Shown here: one piece after another, positions 1 to 14,522 of the stretch
Position numbering within the stretch: the first letter of the stretch is position 1
Layout of the letters: the number at the start of each line of letters is the position of its first letter
DNA from: Actinernus sp. WN-2022
Taxonomy: Eukaryota > Cnidaria > Anthozoa > Actiniaria > Actinernidae
Reading direction: 5' to 3'
Assembly: GCA_030867875.1 (NCBI GenBank)
Contig: JAOWCC010001501.1
Span: 24,487,036-24,551,035, forward strand
DNA length: 64,000 bases
Notes under the pieces: model-generated
Database searches by the model: none
Told to the model about the DNA's origin: nothing
The model's input: only the letters and a program-made list of their open reading frames with translations
Translations under genes and position numbers: made by a program

Positions 1-330
1 ATTTTGATAGACCGGTTCGCGGTTAATTCCGACATTTTGAAAGAGGCGCAAACATGGCGCGAAATACAGTGTTTGTATGGGAATCCGGCGATGCCAAATA
101 ATTTCCGTAAAATCGAATTTCTGAAATATCCACTGTCTGCAAACTTAAGATACCAGGTAAAAGATTAACTGATCAAAATTTGAGGTATGTAGCTGTGCTG
201 ATGTAGCTGTTCAGTTACATTTACCTGATGATAGTAGAATACTTGAAATAATTTTATTTATGCACTGACTCGTCTAACGTCTAAATACCGGAACAACTTT
301 TATATACGGTATAAGGTAGGTATAAGATAA
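1..330. repeat. Left-end fragment of a dispersed element
   Basis: This block is nearly identical to about 8183-8470, and its first 170 bases match the terminal arms of the complete hairpin element at 33709-34046. Only one arm is present, so it is a fragment. It is probably one end of a larger copy cut by the window edge and by the LINE that follows. No coding potential is seen. Confidence 0.75.
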
Positions 331-779
331 CGTTCATTTTCTCAGTAATTAACCGAGATCTTAACTTCAAAATCATAAAGAGAACTTCTTTAACGTCAAG
401 CGATTGGAATTAATCCCGGGGGAGGGAGGTACTTACATGAAAAATGGGTATGTATGTGAGGCTAAGAGGCTCAAACCCTGACCCCGTCTGATCCAAAATC
501 CAGGCTCCAAAACCCTGATTGCCCCCTTTTGGGGGAAAAAACCCCTGATGCTTAAAAAATACTGAATCACGACCCTTACTGAACCCAAATCAAACTGTAA
601 TCCTGACCTGTCCAAATGAGGTCAAAACCCTGACCCACCCCTGCGGTACATACATATCATCATCATCATCATCATTTCTTTTATTGGACTTGAATACTTC
701 TACAAGTATATCAGTTTGGCTCCAACGAGGTTAGGTTTACAGAAGTGAATTAGCAAAATTACGAATTATTATTGAAAAT
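331..779. other. Intergenic, no gene seen
   Basis: Contains a CCCTGA-rich patch (470-640) and a short ATC trinucleotide run near 657-675. The small open frames here show no recognisable domain or splice context. Confidence 0.5.
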
Positions 780-2560
780 GGCTGCACGTTTTTTGAAGCA
801 TAAATTTATATAATTACTTATTTTGTTGGAAAATTGTTTACATGGATTCAACAATTTCTTTAGAGTCATATGGGAAACACCGATTACGTTTTGGAGAGCT
901 AATCTTTCCTCCGTGTATAACTTGCATTTGAGTAGAAAATGTTCCTCATCTTCAATATCAGTTTTACAGAAGAAACATTTTCTTACGGCCTCTTATACCG
1001 TCCTTTTCAATTGCTAAGTCGTGATTACTGATTCTTAGTTTAGTTAGTGCTATTCTATGTTTGACGTTTTTATATTTACCAAATAGTTCTCAAACTTGTA
1101 TTCTGTTTTGAATAATCGGTACGTCCGTAGTTTATTCGCTGAATTTGGATTTGATCTGTGATCATCGTTTATGGCCGCAAACCATTCTTGAGTCTCTATA
1201 TCGGTTGCTCTCTGTTCGAAGCTCTTTAAAAATATTTTAATTTGCTCTTTACTAAGAGTAGATTGCTGTATCCATATATATCCATAACCTAACTTAAATA
1301 GGGTTTCTTTAATTTTAGAAGACCACAAATGGGTTTTATTTTCCATTTTTTGTTCATCATAGCCCAGTTTCGTAAGCCTAGTGTCATCTAAACTTATAAG
1401 ACGTGTCCAGTATTTCACGACTCGAACGGTGGTTGCGAGGCGTGTCGTGAAGCGTCCCAATTCAGCTCTACAGGCTTTGTTGGTCGCTTGTTTACCGACA
1501 CCTAATAATATCTTACAGAATTTGCTTTGAATTTGTTCAATGGGGTCGCGCAGTTCATTAAATTTTCCATCTAGGCATAATTAGAGTATTGTATAGATAT
1601 ATAGATAATTTAAACGCGAAGTTCCGGTATAAAAAGGGAGCCCAGGGTTTGTCACCCTTCAGTTGTCAATCAGCCTTTGAGGAGTGAACATCTGCGTGAT
1701 GCTCCGCTTGAGTGCTCCCTACTGATTGCTTATCGCGCGAAATTCAAATCAAACACAAAAGTGTTTAACTTCAGAGTAAGGGCTACAGAGTTCGCAAACA
1801 GCAATAAAATACCATTGGCAGTCGTAAATGGACAACTGTCTTCCCTCTGGTCACTTTTTTTTATGGCTTGTTTAATTTTAAACCTCAAAAAATCTAGCAT
1901 TTCAAAGGAGAGGTTGATATGCTCGCTTGCTTTCTTCACTGCTCAGCGATTTGAATTTAAATTTCGAGCTCGCGATGCGTGAAAAGAGGAGGGGCTAACC
2001 TATTTATACCAGAACTTCGTGTTTAACATTTGCCCTAAAATAATTTCCTAGTTTTTTCTTACGGATCCCATAGCTCTGAGTGGAGCTTTTTTAAATTCTT
2101 GTTTTGCCAATGTGAAGCTACCGCTTGCACTCAGAGTCATCCCTAGGTATCTATAAGATGTTACATTGTCAATGATATTATTGTTTAGATAAAAATTAAA
2201 TCTATTTAATTTCTTTATGCAGTTTATCTTAATACTATTTTTGTTACAATAAAGCGCCAAGTGGTCAAGAAGTTTGTTGTAGGCCCTTTTCTGATGTGGC
2301 CATTAAAACTAAATCGTCTGCGTATAGGAGAGAGCTCACATATTGGCCGTTTAATTCTAGTCGGTCATTACAGGCAGCTTCTAGTATTGGTGGTAAATCA
2401 TGTAGATAAATATTAAATAGAGTTGGGGAGAGCATACAGCCCTGTCTTACACCCTTATTACAACTAAAAGCGGTTGAGATTTCGTCTCCGATTTTTACGC
2501 ATGCCATATCATTGGCATATATGCTTTTGATTACTGCTAAACAGTTTTATTGTAGTGCGT
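780..2560 (-). pseudogene. Decayed non-LTR retrotransposon (reverse transcriptase and 3' end)
   Basis: Read on the minus strand, 2265-2507 encodes reverse-transcriptase blocks GVRQGCMLSPTLFNIY and YADDLVLMA, the catalytic YADD box. 2048-2260 continues with the thumb-side block YLGMTLSASGSF. 1050-1560 and then about 800-1050 give the C-terminal region, ending in a Cys-rich motif of the form CFFC...EHFLLKC. The reading is broken by stops and frame changes and is split by a 409-bp hairpin element at 1614-2022, so the copy is dead. The endonuclease part is absent. The same family is seen as a 3' fragment at 41280-42195. The motifs are clear; the exact clade is not decided. Confidence 0.85.
1614..2022. 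mobile_element. TTAA-flanked MITE nested in the LINE
   Basis: Terminal inverted repeats ACGCGAAGTTCCGGTATAAA (left) and the near-complement of it at the right end are bounded by TTAA on both sides (1610-1613 and 2023-2026). It interrupts the reverse-transcriptase gene between its thumb and C-terminal parts. There is no transposase, so it is non-autonomous. The TTAA target suggests the piggyBac or Kolobok superfamilies (inference). Confidence 0.8.
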
Positions 2561-2561
2561 C

Positions 2562-2720
2562 TTCTATAATAAATGGCGCTTGCAAGTGGAACATTTCAAT
2601 TTGGTAAACGAATCCGGCCTCAGTCAGCAGCACAGAGAAACGTTCACATGGTCGTACTGAATAGCGATGTTCACTACACGTCATCCATTGTCATTAATGT
2701 GCCAACCAGAATTGTAAACA
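2562..2720. repeat. Right-end fragment of the same dispersed element
   Basis: Matches about 9265-9400 closely (shared AAACGAATCCGGCCTCAG core). Together with 1-330 it brackets the LINE, suggesting the LINE inserted into an older copy of this element. The second copy at 8183-9420 lacks the LINE. Confidence 0.6.
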
Positions 2721-3457
2721 GGTTAATTAGTATTCTGTATCAAAATTACCTAATTACCATTGTGTATTAATTCATATCAACCCCAGCCTGCTGTCTATTC
2801 AAAGGGGGGGGGGGGGGGGGAGGGAGGTGATACTCAGTCTGATCGGGTTAAAACTAAATCCCAAAATCCGATGGCCCAGAACATTGTTTGACACGAAATC
2901 AAAAACGCTAGGGTACGTTTATTTAAACCCCACAAAGAATCCTTGCCAAGATCCTACTACCTAAAAAATACTCCAGAAAATTTCTAACCCCCAAAAAGTC
3001 CCCAACTCGCCAATTTCAAACCCAAAGTCCTTTGCACCTCCTCGTCACTCTTATACCAGAGTATCCACCCCTTCCCACCCCCCTGGGGCTATTAGTTACA
3101 TAGACTGTTGGGCTATACGACTCGATTGCTGCGTTAGGATGGATTAACACTTTGAATTATTAATGAATTTTACGATCTTATTTATCACAAGGCTAGTCAT
3201 TTTTCGTTCGTCATTCCAACAAACGTGTCTAATAGTGTAATGGATAGAACAGAGAACTGGATGTCTAAAGCAGTCAGTTGGAGAGTAAAAACTAGAGACA
3301 TACGTACGCAGAGTTTTATTTTTTCATTCTCTTCGTTTAAAGGTATACCTATGATTTGATTCTTGTTTAAAAGCTAAAATTGAAGTGTCTCTTGATCATT
3401 GTTTGAACTTTAAATCCCAGAATAATCATGAAGACTTCAACTACACTTGAATCTTAA
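2721..3457. other. Intergenic, G-tract and CCC-rich low complexity
   Basis: A run of 14 or more G residues lies near 2805-2820, followed by a C-rich degenerate stretch to 3090. No gene or tRNA is supported. Confidence 0.5.
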
Positions 3458-3994
3458 AGTGCACCTAACGTTTATTTTGTTATCATAAATATCGATTCTA
3501 CATCCAGTTTTGAATACTTCTGTGAAGAAAGTTTTGGTTTACAGAGAATACTCTGTTCTGCGTTCGTTTGAAATCGTGGAAATGTGACCTTTCCTGACCC
3601 ATGACCGCGTAAGCAAAAGCCTGGGTTAATCCCTGGGTTGACGTCATCTCATTAATGCATTATTCTCCATGGCGTCTTTCTATCACAACAACATCGATTT
3701 ATAGAGAATATACACTGTTTGCGAGTTGTTAGTAAAGAAAAAAGTCATTTTAGTCAACATGTTAAGTATTTATTAAACTTATTGCAAAGTCGAATTAATT
3801 ATATGACGTCTACCCAGGGATCGACCCAGGCTTTTACTTACGCGGTCGTGGGTCAGGAAAGGTCACATTTTCACGATTTCAAACAAGCGCAGAACATAGA
3901 GTATTCTCTGTAAACCAAAACTTTCTTCACAGAAGTACTCAAAACTGGATGTAGAATCGATAATGATGATAACAAAATAAACGCTAGGTGCACT
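3458..3994. mobile_element. 537-bp hairpin MITE with TTAA duplication
   Basis: The two halves are long inverted copies (arms about 180 bases or more, starting AGTGCACCTA and ending TAGGTGCACT) flanked by TTAA at 3454-3457 and 3995-3998. No open frame in it looks coding. Partial relatives sit at 6690-6975 (tubulin intron 1) and around 17740-17880 and 18700-18860. Confidence 0.85.
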
Positions 3995-4123
3995 TTAAAG
4001 ACTTCGGACTTCAGGGACTCACCATAACAGCAAAGTCACATCGATGCCTCCAACCAGATTCGAACAACTTTCTCAGTACCCATAGATTCTTACTTACGAC
4101 AGATACGACACATTGCCAACATA

Positions 4124-4129
4124 TTTAAT
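4124..4129 (-). terminator. Poly(A) signal ATTAAA for alpha-tubulin
   Basis: On the minus strand ATTAAA lies about 100 bases past the tubulin stop codon, a usual spacing for a variant polyadenylation signal. There is no direct evidence of use. Confidence 0.4.
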
Positions 4130-4229
4130 TCAAATTTATCTTGGACAAATATAACACAGCCAGATCCAGCTGCTGATGCGCATCTATTGTTCTTAGCATT
4201 CACTGCTGGCCTCGTTTCGAGGTTCAGTT

Positions 4230-7576
<3,347 letters not shown>

Positions 7577-7686
7577 TTTGTATGTAAATTTGGCTTCTCG
7601 AAGGCAGCAAAGACTTGATCAGGAAGACAAGCAACGCGTTCCGAGGCTGGATAGAGGGAATGAATAAATCGAACCGCGATAAGGGT

Positions 7687-7694
7687 CTTATTTA
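7687..7694 (-). promoter_or_regulatory. Possible TATA-like box of alpha-tubulin
   Basis: TAAATAAG on the minus strand, about 110 bases upstream of the tubulin ATG. The position fits a core promoter with a short 5' UTR, but the motif is weak and the start site is unknown. Confidence 0.25.
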
Positions 7695-7699
7695 GGATG

Positions 7700-8182
7700 C
7701 GTGGTGTCACTACAATGGACTAGCCAATCAGAGCACTTGTTTCACAAAACAGAAAAGAAAAATCCGTGCATGGATGCGGATCAAATAAAGAAAAACTAAA
7801 TATAGGCAAGGAAGCATAGAATATGCCATGGGCAATAAAAACAACATTATTTCGTGAATCATTATGTCAACTAAGGGTATCCTAAACAGCTGTAATTAAG
7901 CATTCATGCCGGGCAATGTAAAGGTTCGATATCATATATATTTTAGGCACTATGTTACGTAATGTTGTGTTAGGCTCGTTTTCTGTAAAGATTCACGTGG
8001 AAAACGTTATATTTACTTTTGTTCCAGTTATGTAATATTATCTCATGTGCTTGTTGTTTTTGTGTGCCAAGATAGTGTGTAATTAGTAAGCTTCTGTCGA
8101 TATGAACTTATCAGTTGTGGAAGAATTGAATTAGAAGAAAACCAGTTTTCGAGGGTCATTGGGATTAATTTTGACCTAGCTT
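7700..8182. other. Intergenic, no gene seen
   Basis: AT-rich sequence upstream of tubulin; neither strand shows a convincing open frame, RNA gene or long repeat. Confidence 0.5.
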
Positions 8183-9420
8183 TAATAGACCAGTTCGCGG
8201 TTAATTCCGAAATTTTGAAAGGGGTGCAAACATAGCGCGAAATGCAGTGTTGGTATGGGAATCAGATGGCAAATAATTTCCGTAAAATCGAATTTCTGAA
8301 ATATCCACTGTCTGCAAACTTAAGATACCAGGTAAAAGATTAACTGATCAAAATTTGAGGTATGTAGCTGTGCTGGATGTAGCTGTTCAGTTACATTTAT
8401 CTGATGATAGTAGAGTACTTGAAATAATTTCATTTATGCACCGACTCGTCTAAAGTCTAAATACCGGAACAACTTTCAAGGGCACCCAACGAAGTTTTCG
8501 GTTAAAAAGCTGTTCGGGAGTTAGCCTAAAACTTTCGGATTTGAAAAAATTGTCCCTAGCAAATTGTGTTCTGAAATACTGGCTAGAAAATTTGTTTTCA
8601 ATCCCTAGAAAATTATAGAAGAAAAGGGAGACTAAAAGGTTTCCCCTAAAATATTCGTACGTTTTCGTCTGATCAATAGAGTCAGAACGATCCGGAAAAA
8701 AACCTTTGGTTTGAATGGAAAAAAACCCACATATTATCACAAATCATTTAGTGAAGCGGCCACCTAAAGTTTTCGAGAACATATTTTCATTCTCTAAGAA
8801 ATTCTGACATCTAAAATCCGAAAGAATATACCTTTAGCAAATGGAGGTCACCTAAAATAATTGCCTAAAGGAAAAAAGAATCCCTAAAAAATTCGTGCCT
8901 CCACAAAACTTTGCAACATGAAGTTACTTGGGCTAGAAAATTCTTGTTTATGTTTTAGACTACTAACAATTAAATTCGTAGGCCGGGAATATTTTGCCAT
9001 AGTATTTTCGTTTGACGCGATTTCCACCTAGAAAATCTGAACAGCTAATAGCTTTCTAGAATACGCCAAAAGACATAGTAGGCACCTTAAAATGGCTAGA
9101 GGAGCTGCATACAACTGGTTTCAAACGAATTTCAAAAAGTACTCGTTGGGTGCCCTTGAACTTTTATAGTTGTATAATGTTGGTCTAAGATAGCGTTCGT
9201 TTTCTCCGAAATTAACCGAGATCTTAACTTCAAAGCGATTTGAATTAGTATTCTTGTAGTGTGTCTTCCATAATAAATGGCCGCTTGCCAGTGCAAGGTT
9301 TCAATTTGGTAAACGAATCCGGCCTCAGTCAGCAGCACAGAGAAACATTCACATGGTCGCACTGATTAGCGATGTTGACTGACATTAGCATAACAATTGT
9401 AATGTTTATCAACACGAAAC
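8183..9420. repeat. Second copy of the dispersed element of 1-330 and 2562-2720
   Basis: 8183-8475 matches 1-300, and 9160-9420 matches sequence from about 300 on and 2562-2706. Between them lies the inserted element 8476-9159. No coding capacity. Confidence 0.7.
8476..9159. mobile_element. 684-bp TIR element with ACTT duplication
   Basis: The termini are TCAAGGGCACCCAACGA and its exact complement. ACTT sits directly outside each end (8472-8475 and 9160-9163). The related copy at the left of the window reads straight through this point (GGAACAACTTTTATA near 293-307), giving an unoccupied site. The interior has many CTAAAA- or AGAAAA-like degenerate repeats and no transposase. Confidence 0.85.
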
Positions 9421-9678
9421 ATCGCTATACGTCATGTGCTTGAAACGTCGGAATGTTTACCACAGAAAGCGGCCTTGTGACCAAATCATTATGAAAGAAT
9501 GAAATACTGTACACCAGAGCCTTGTAAAGTCTGGTTTCCTTATGATCGTCCCGATCGCTTCGATCGCTTGATTCTTTTGTTCTGCATATTAATTTACGCG
9601 TCGATTCACACCGAACAAAAGGTTCAACCGATCGGGGAGATCGGGACGATCATATGGAACTGACCAGGCTTAAGTTAA

Positions 9679-10170
9679 AGTGCATATGAGGTGAACTGGT
9701 TTTCTTCGTAATGAGTTACTTTTCAATATGTATATCAAATGTCTGTAAACTTTAAAATTCTCCAAAACAAAATTTTGGTGCATAAAAACGGCTTACTTTT
9801 CATCAAAAACATGGTCAGGAGACTGGGGTCGAGTTTATTGTGAAATTCCATCTAGTGACGTCACGTTGGTTGCAAAGGTTTGTTTAGCCTTGCTGATTTC
9901 TACTCACAGGCGATTTTGCAAAGGAGACAATACATCAAGCGATCAGAGCGATTCAGAAATGAATCTTCGAATCGATTTCATTATTTTTGGTTGAGATGCA
10001 ACCACTGTGACCTAATTTTGGCCGCGCGATTTGGGAGCAAAGTAGCCGGGTGAATTTCACGGCTTGTAAAATCATCAATTTTTTCACCCTACTTTTGAAA
10101 CTTTGGAAACATGTCTTTAAATTGCTAAATATTAGAAATATGCCAAAACACATTTCGCTTCATATGCACT
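9679..10170. mobile_element. 492-bp TTAA element, AGTGCATATGAG family
   Basis: Terminal repeats AGTGCATATGA at the left and TCATATGCACT at the right, with TTAA at 9675-9678 and 10171-10174. Related in its ends to the element at 17916-18698. No transposase. Confidence 0.75.
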
Positions 10171-10174
10171 TTAA

Positions 10175-10799
10175 GGTTACTGGATACCTTCAAAAGTGAT
10201 TTCCGCAAAAATGCGTTTACGCGGGCGCTCGGCGAACAAAATATGGGAACCTATATATCAATGGAAAGGTTGATAACTGAAGAATGCCAGTAAAAGGTTA
10301 TTCTATACGGAATTACTCTAGATTTAAAATTACAGTCACTTTAACCCGATGTTGAAGACGTTTATAAACGCGAATTACCATCGCCGGTTTTTATACTTAC
10401 GAAGTAATTACACTTGCGTCAAGTTAAGCGGTAATTGATCTCCAAAAGCCGTGTGTGCGATTTTTGATATCTATTTTCTATGCGAAATTATTGCAGTTTA
10501 AAGTCGAGTCATTGACTATTTTTGCCAAGCCATCACGCTTGGACCGATATCTTTAAAACTAAATACAAATCGGGGAAAAGCACACATGCTTTTGTAGATT
10601 AGTTATCGTAGAATCACTGGACGAAATTTCAAATATTTCCGGTAAATTCTTATATGCAATCAATTCACTTGAAGACTGCAGAAACGTTGAAAAATTGTAG
10701 CCGAGAAATCGGCATTAGAAGTTCAGCAACTGATTCACACCTACTTAGAGCGGCTTTCCGGATTCAATACCCATTCTCCAATCAGAAACAACCTCCTGG
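10175..10799. other. Intergenic, no gene seen
   Basis: No coding or RNA feature is supported on either strand. Confidence 0.5.
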
Positions 10800-10915
10800 G
10801 CCCGGTTCCTGAAAGCCCGATTAGCGCTAATCCTTGATTAACTCTCAACAAAACATATTAGTTGTCATGGTAATTAACTCTGGATTAGCGCTAATCGGGC
10901 TTTCAGGAACCGGGC
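10800..10915. mobile_element. 116-bp hairpin MITE with CCTGG duplication
   Basis: Arms GCCCGGTTCCTGAAAGCCCG and its complement enclose about 50 bases, with CCTGG outside each end. A more degenerate copy lies at 25567-25662. It would fold into a near-perfect stem. Confidence 0.8.
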
Positions 10916-11599
10916 CCTGGAGTCTCCCAAAATTCCGCGGGAAAATCTAAAAGCATATTAAGGCCTGACTCGCCTGCTAATTTGGCAATTTTTTATTTAA
11001 AGGGGAAGCTTCCATCCAATCTTTATGAAACTCGGTAGGCTGTTTGTTATCGGTATTTGTTACAATATGAACTATCTGTATTTTTCTAAGTTCCGTCACG
11101 TGACTTGAAAACGACCGTTAACGGCTCAAACATTTAGACAAAAACGGGGTACGGAAAGTAAACTTAAATGAATCTTCTTTCGTCATCATTCTATGACTCA
11201 TACTAAAGACTCGAACACCCCGCCTTTTAATCATGTTCAGATCATAATGGCAGCAATTAATTAAGGGAAACAGGTCACGTGACATAGTAAAAAGTAAAAT
11301 ATCTTATAATATAAATGACGGATACCACATTAGAAGGCGCTACTACAATGCAATTGTCATTTTAAGCAGTCTGATAGCAAAATAAATCAATATTTTCCTG
11401 TTTAAACGTCCCCCATTTCACGAAACTCGTTTTATGACGTCATCAACTGAGGAATGTTACGTAACACCAAAGGAGACTTCAATCTGATTAAGAAGTCAAA
11501 TATTAGGTATTTTTATAGTTTGGACAACTTACATGTAAATATATCGACATAGAATTGAAGATCTTTAAAATCGCTGCTGGGGGTCTGTTAAGGATACAA
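10916..11599. other. Intergenic, no gene seen
   Basis: No convincing gene, repeat array or RNA gene on either strand. Confidence 0.45.
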
Positions 11600-12525
11600 A
11601 TCCAGGCCTTAAGTTACTTGAGGAGTTTCAATATGTAGGTATCCTTGTAGTCTCTTGTTTTAATGTAGTCTTTTGTTTGAAGGTACATTGGACACAAAAT
11701 TAAGGTGGAACCACCATCTTCATGAAATAACTTCTAAGGCTACCAAGACTTTAAATTTGATCAAGAGGAACTTCTGGTTTTGTGAACAAGACCGACCAAG
11801 AGTACTCTGTACAAGCATAGTTAATAGAGTGGAATGGTTAGGAAACTCAGGGACCTTCTTTGTTATAGGTCTTTGTTAGCTTTTTTCGACCACTACCGTG
11901 CACAAAACACAATAGAAATTCCAACATGTTAGTCAATCAGCCAATAGAAACGTGTGAGTTCAGTCGTTCAGGTAACGCTAATGAACTATGATCGTGCACA
12001 ATCTTTTGTCTTACCCCCTTCCAACCTAAATCGCAGCGCCTTTGTTAGCCCTTTTGAAGTTTGCCGGATTTCCTAACCATTCCACTCTATTAACTATGGT
12101 ACAAGTCACTTGTCAGACCTAAACTCGAATATGCTTCTGTGGTCTGGGACCCACACTACAAATGTGATATTGATAAACTGGAAAACATACAAAGGACGGC
12201 AGCTCGTTTCTGCAAAGGGGATTATAGATACACTTCTAGTGTAACTTCCATGATGAAAAATCAAGAATGGGAACCCCTGGCCTCTCGCCGCAAACAAGCT
12301 CGTTTATGTACAATGTATAAAATCACAAATGACATTATTCATGTTAACAAGTCCATATATCTAAAACCAGCAACAGAAACCCGTACTCGTAGAACTCATA
12401 ATTTTAAATATTATGTTGAACATAGAAGCAAAGATGTTTACAAATATTCGTATTTTCCTAGAACAGTCTTCCATCAGATATCGTCACTGCCAAATCTTTA
12501 CACAGTTTTAAAATCAAGTTAAATG
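11600..12525 (+). pseudogene. CR1/L2-like LINE fragment, C-terminal half of the reverse transcriptase
   Basis: 11673-11815 encodes LRWNHHLHEITSKATKTLNL. After removal of the element at 11816-12098 the frame resumes with LVRPKLEYASVVWDPH and LENIQRTAARF, followed by KYSYFPRTVFHQISSLP near the end. These are the standard blocks at the C-terminus of CR1/L2/jockey-type reverse transcriptases. The upstream catalytic part is missing, so it is a 5'-truncated dead copy. AT-rich 3' sequence follows to about 12780. Confidence 0.88.
11816..12098. mobile_element. 283-bp TIR element inserted in the LINE
   Basis: Terminal repeats CATAGTTAATAGAGTGGAAT and the complement at the other end, with GTACAAG on both sides (11809-11815 and 12099-12105). 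Removing the element and one GTACAAG restores the reverse-transcriptase reading frame, which confirms the boundaries. Confidence 0.85.
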
Positions 12526-12800
12526 ATCATTATAGAGAAAATTAGTAAGACAATATTCATTGAATTTTTATTATTATTATTTATTATTATAATATTTATT
12601 TTTTATATATATAATATTTTTTATTTTTTTATTTACTGGACATTATTTAAATTAATATTATTATAGAAACCCTCATTTTGTATTATTTTGCATTTTTAAT
12701 TTTATTTTTTTTATTTAATGTTAGCGTGATAACTGTACATTATGTATATAGTTTTTGCTGACAAAATAAATGTAGATGTAGATAATATGTGGGTTCCAGA
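12526..12800. other. AT-rich LINE 3' tail
   Basis: Extremely AT-rich stretch with TTATTA and ATATAT runs directly after the LINE stop, ending near AAATAAATGTAGATGTAGA. It is the presumed 3' UTR of the LINE. Confidence 0.5.
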
Positions 12801-12868
12801 GGATATTGTAATCTAGGAATTAAAGAAATATATATATTTGCTGAGATGAATATAATTGTACCTCTTCA

Positions 12869-13462
12869 ATGACAAGGAAGAGACTTCCCATCAATGTTGA
12901 TTTCCGATCAAAGATACGCGCCGTATCTATAGCCGGCTTGTTTGACTTGGAAAAAAAAGGTGAACCGTCAGACTTTACGTTTCCATCTAAGCTTTCTTGG
13001 AAACAAATATTCTCTTGGCTGGCTCCTATCAATTCTTCTTTGTGTTCAGATGTGGATCACTCGGCACTCCGTTTGAAAGTGAAACAGTACGAACCCTTGT
13101 CGGGTTTTGCGAGGACTTCTATTTGGCTCGAAGTCGTATGCGTTGTTTGGCCTTGTTTTGCTTTTCATTTTTCTTTGTTTTCCAAGCTAAGGGTATCCTG
13201 CTTGCTTTTTGGAAGACATAAGGGCAACAACCGATGGAATTACGGAATCGTGTGTGGAAAAACTTTTCTCAATAAACGTAAACATTGGTCCCACTTTCGA
13301 TACGGGCGAGTGAGCACTTGTCATGTGTTAACTGATCTGCTGTCAATCAAACTTCCGGTTAAAGCTTCCTTTTGGTATTTCTCCGTCAATATTAATTTTT
13401 TTGGAACGGAATTTTTAGTATATCAAACGCCTCTATTGCATCATGTTTATTCACTGACGTAA
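12869..13462 (+). CDS. Orphan open frame of 197 codons, doubtful
   Basis: The longest open frame outside the recognised genes and arrays. The product is rich in Phe, Trp and Cys, has no recognisable domain, no signal of splicing and no coding-like composition. A partly overlapping frame also exists on the opposite strand. It may be chance or degenerate mobile DNA. No function is proposed. Confidence 0.15.
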   Translation: MTRKRLPINVDFRSKIRAVSIAGLFDLEKKGEPSDFTFPSKLSWKQIFSWLAPINSSLCSDVDHSALRLKVKQYEPLSGFARTSIWLEVVCVVWPCFAFHFSLFSKLRVSCLLFGRHKGNNRWNYGIVCGKTFLNKRKHWSHFRYGRVSTCHVLTDLLSIKLPVKASFWYFSVNINFFGTEFLVYQTPLLHHVYSLT

Positions 13463-13599
13463 AATCCCGATTTATGACACGATATCTATAAACACAAACA
13501 TCTCCCACATGAGTTAGACGGATACGACCTAGCTATGTATATAAACCGAAGACAACTATGAGAAGAGGAAACTGGCGATGGCGATCTGGAAGCGAACAT

Positions 13600-13750
13600 T
13601 TTAGGGTAGGGTGGGACTTCTCGAAACGAGTGACAGTATTGGCCTACCCAACAATAGAAAACACCCTAACCTTTAGAAAGTGCAGTACAAAAACAATAGA
13701 AGTATAGTATTATGGGTGCAATCAAAATACAGGTCTCGAGAAGTTCCGTG
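13600..13750. mobile_element. Copy of the tubulin-intron MITE
   Basis: Inverted relative of 4690-4840 and 28487-28645. Shares CCCAACAATAGAAAACACCC, AAACAATAGAAGTATAGTA and the GGTCTCGAGAAG end in diverged form. Confidence 0.6.
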
Positions 13751-14288
13751 CTACTCACATTTTAGGCACGTGAATTGAAACATCGATTGATGAAACTTTA
13801 ATATCGATATGCAAATATTGAATAAATCGAATATAAATACAATAACCTATTTGTGGCGTCGAAATATGCCCTGATATTTCGTCCGCGGATAATATCTGAT
13901 CCGAGAAGGAAACTGTGAGCTTCGAGGATCAGATCATGTCCAAGGACAAATACCAGGGCATATTTAGACGCCATAATGTAGGTTATTGTGGTTATCATCC
14001 TTCAATAATTTTCTTTGACACGCGCTAATATACTCTCACAGGGGGTGTATTCGCTCGTGGGGAAAAAATATCGGGTTACGTGACACATTCAACCAATCAC
14101 GCGCGAGAGAAAATATTTGATGGGTTATAACGCTTGCTATCATCACTCTGCTTCTCAGGCTCTTATGCGTGCTAACACCGTATTGAGTGAGCGAGTGGGT
14201 GACACGATTTCCCCTAATCCCAATGACTCGTTTCTGCGATTGCGCGCATCCACGAGTTAAGAATAGTGAATTGAAATGTGCCACTACT
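13751..14288. other. Intergenic with an imperfect hairpin
   Basis: 13848-13980 contains inverted blocks around GGCGTCGAAATATGCCCTG and CAGGGCATATTTAGACGCC, probably a degenerate MITE. The remainder shows nothing. Confidence 0.45.
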
Positions 14289-14294
14289 TTTATT
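14289..14294 (-). terminator. Poly(A) signal AATAAA for MCMDC2
   Basis: Minus-strand AATAAA about 230 bases downstream of the MCMDC2 stop codon; the nearest canonical hexamer found. Its use is not demonstrated. Confidence 0.35.
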
Positions 14295-14522
14295 GAATGC
14301 TAATAAAATAATTACATACGTGAGCAACTAAAATAAAAGCAATTTATACATGTATATGAAAATTATGAAATATTTATGTAGCAGCTCCCGATACAAAACA
14401 ATTCATTACGTGACTGAATTATATTTTTCCTCAAGGTAAATTTTACAGATGAAACAGCTTATCAGAAAATGCGATGAAAGTTTGGCTTCTGCCTATAAAC
14501 TTCCACATTATAGCATCGCAAT

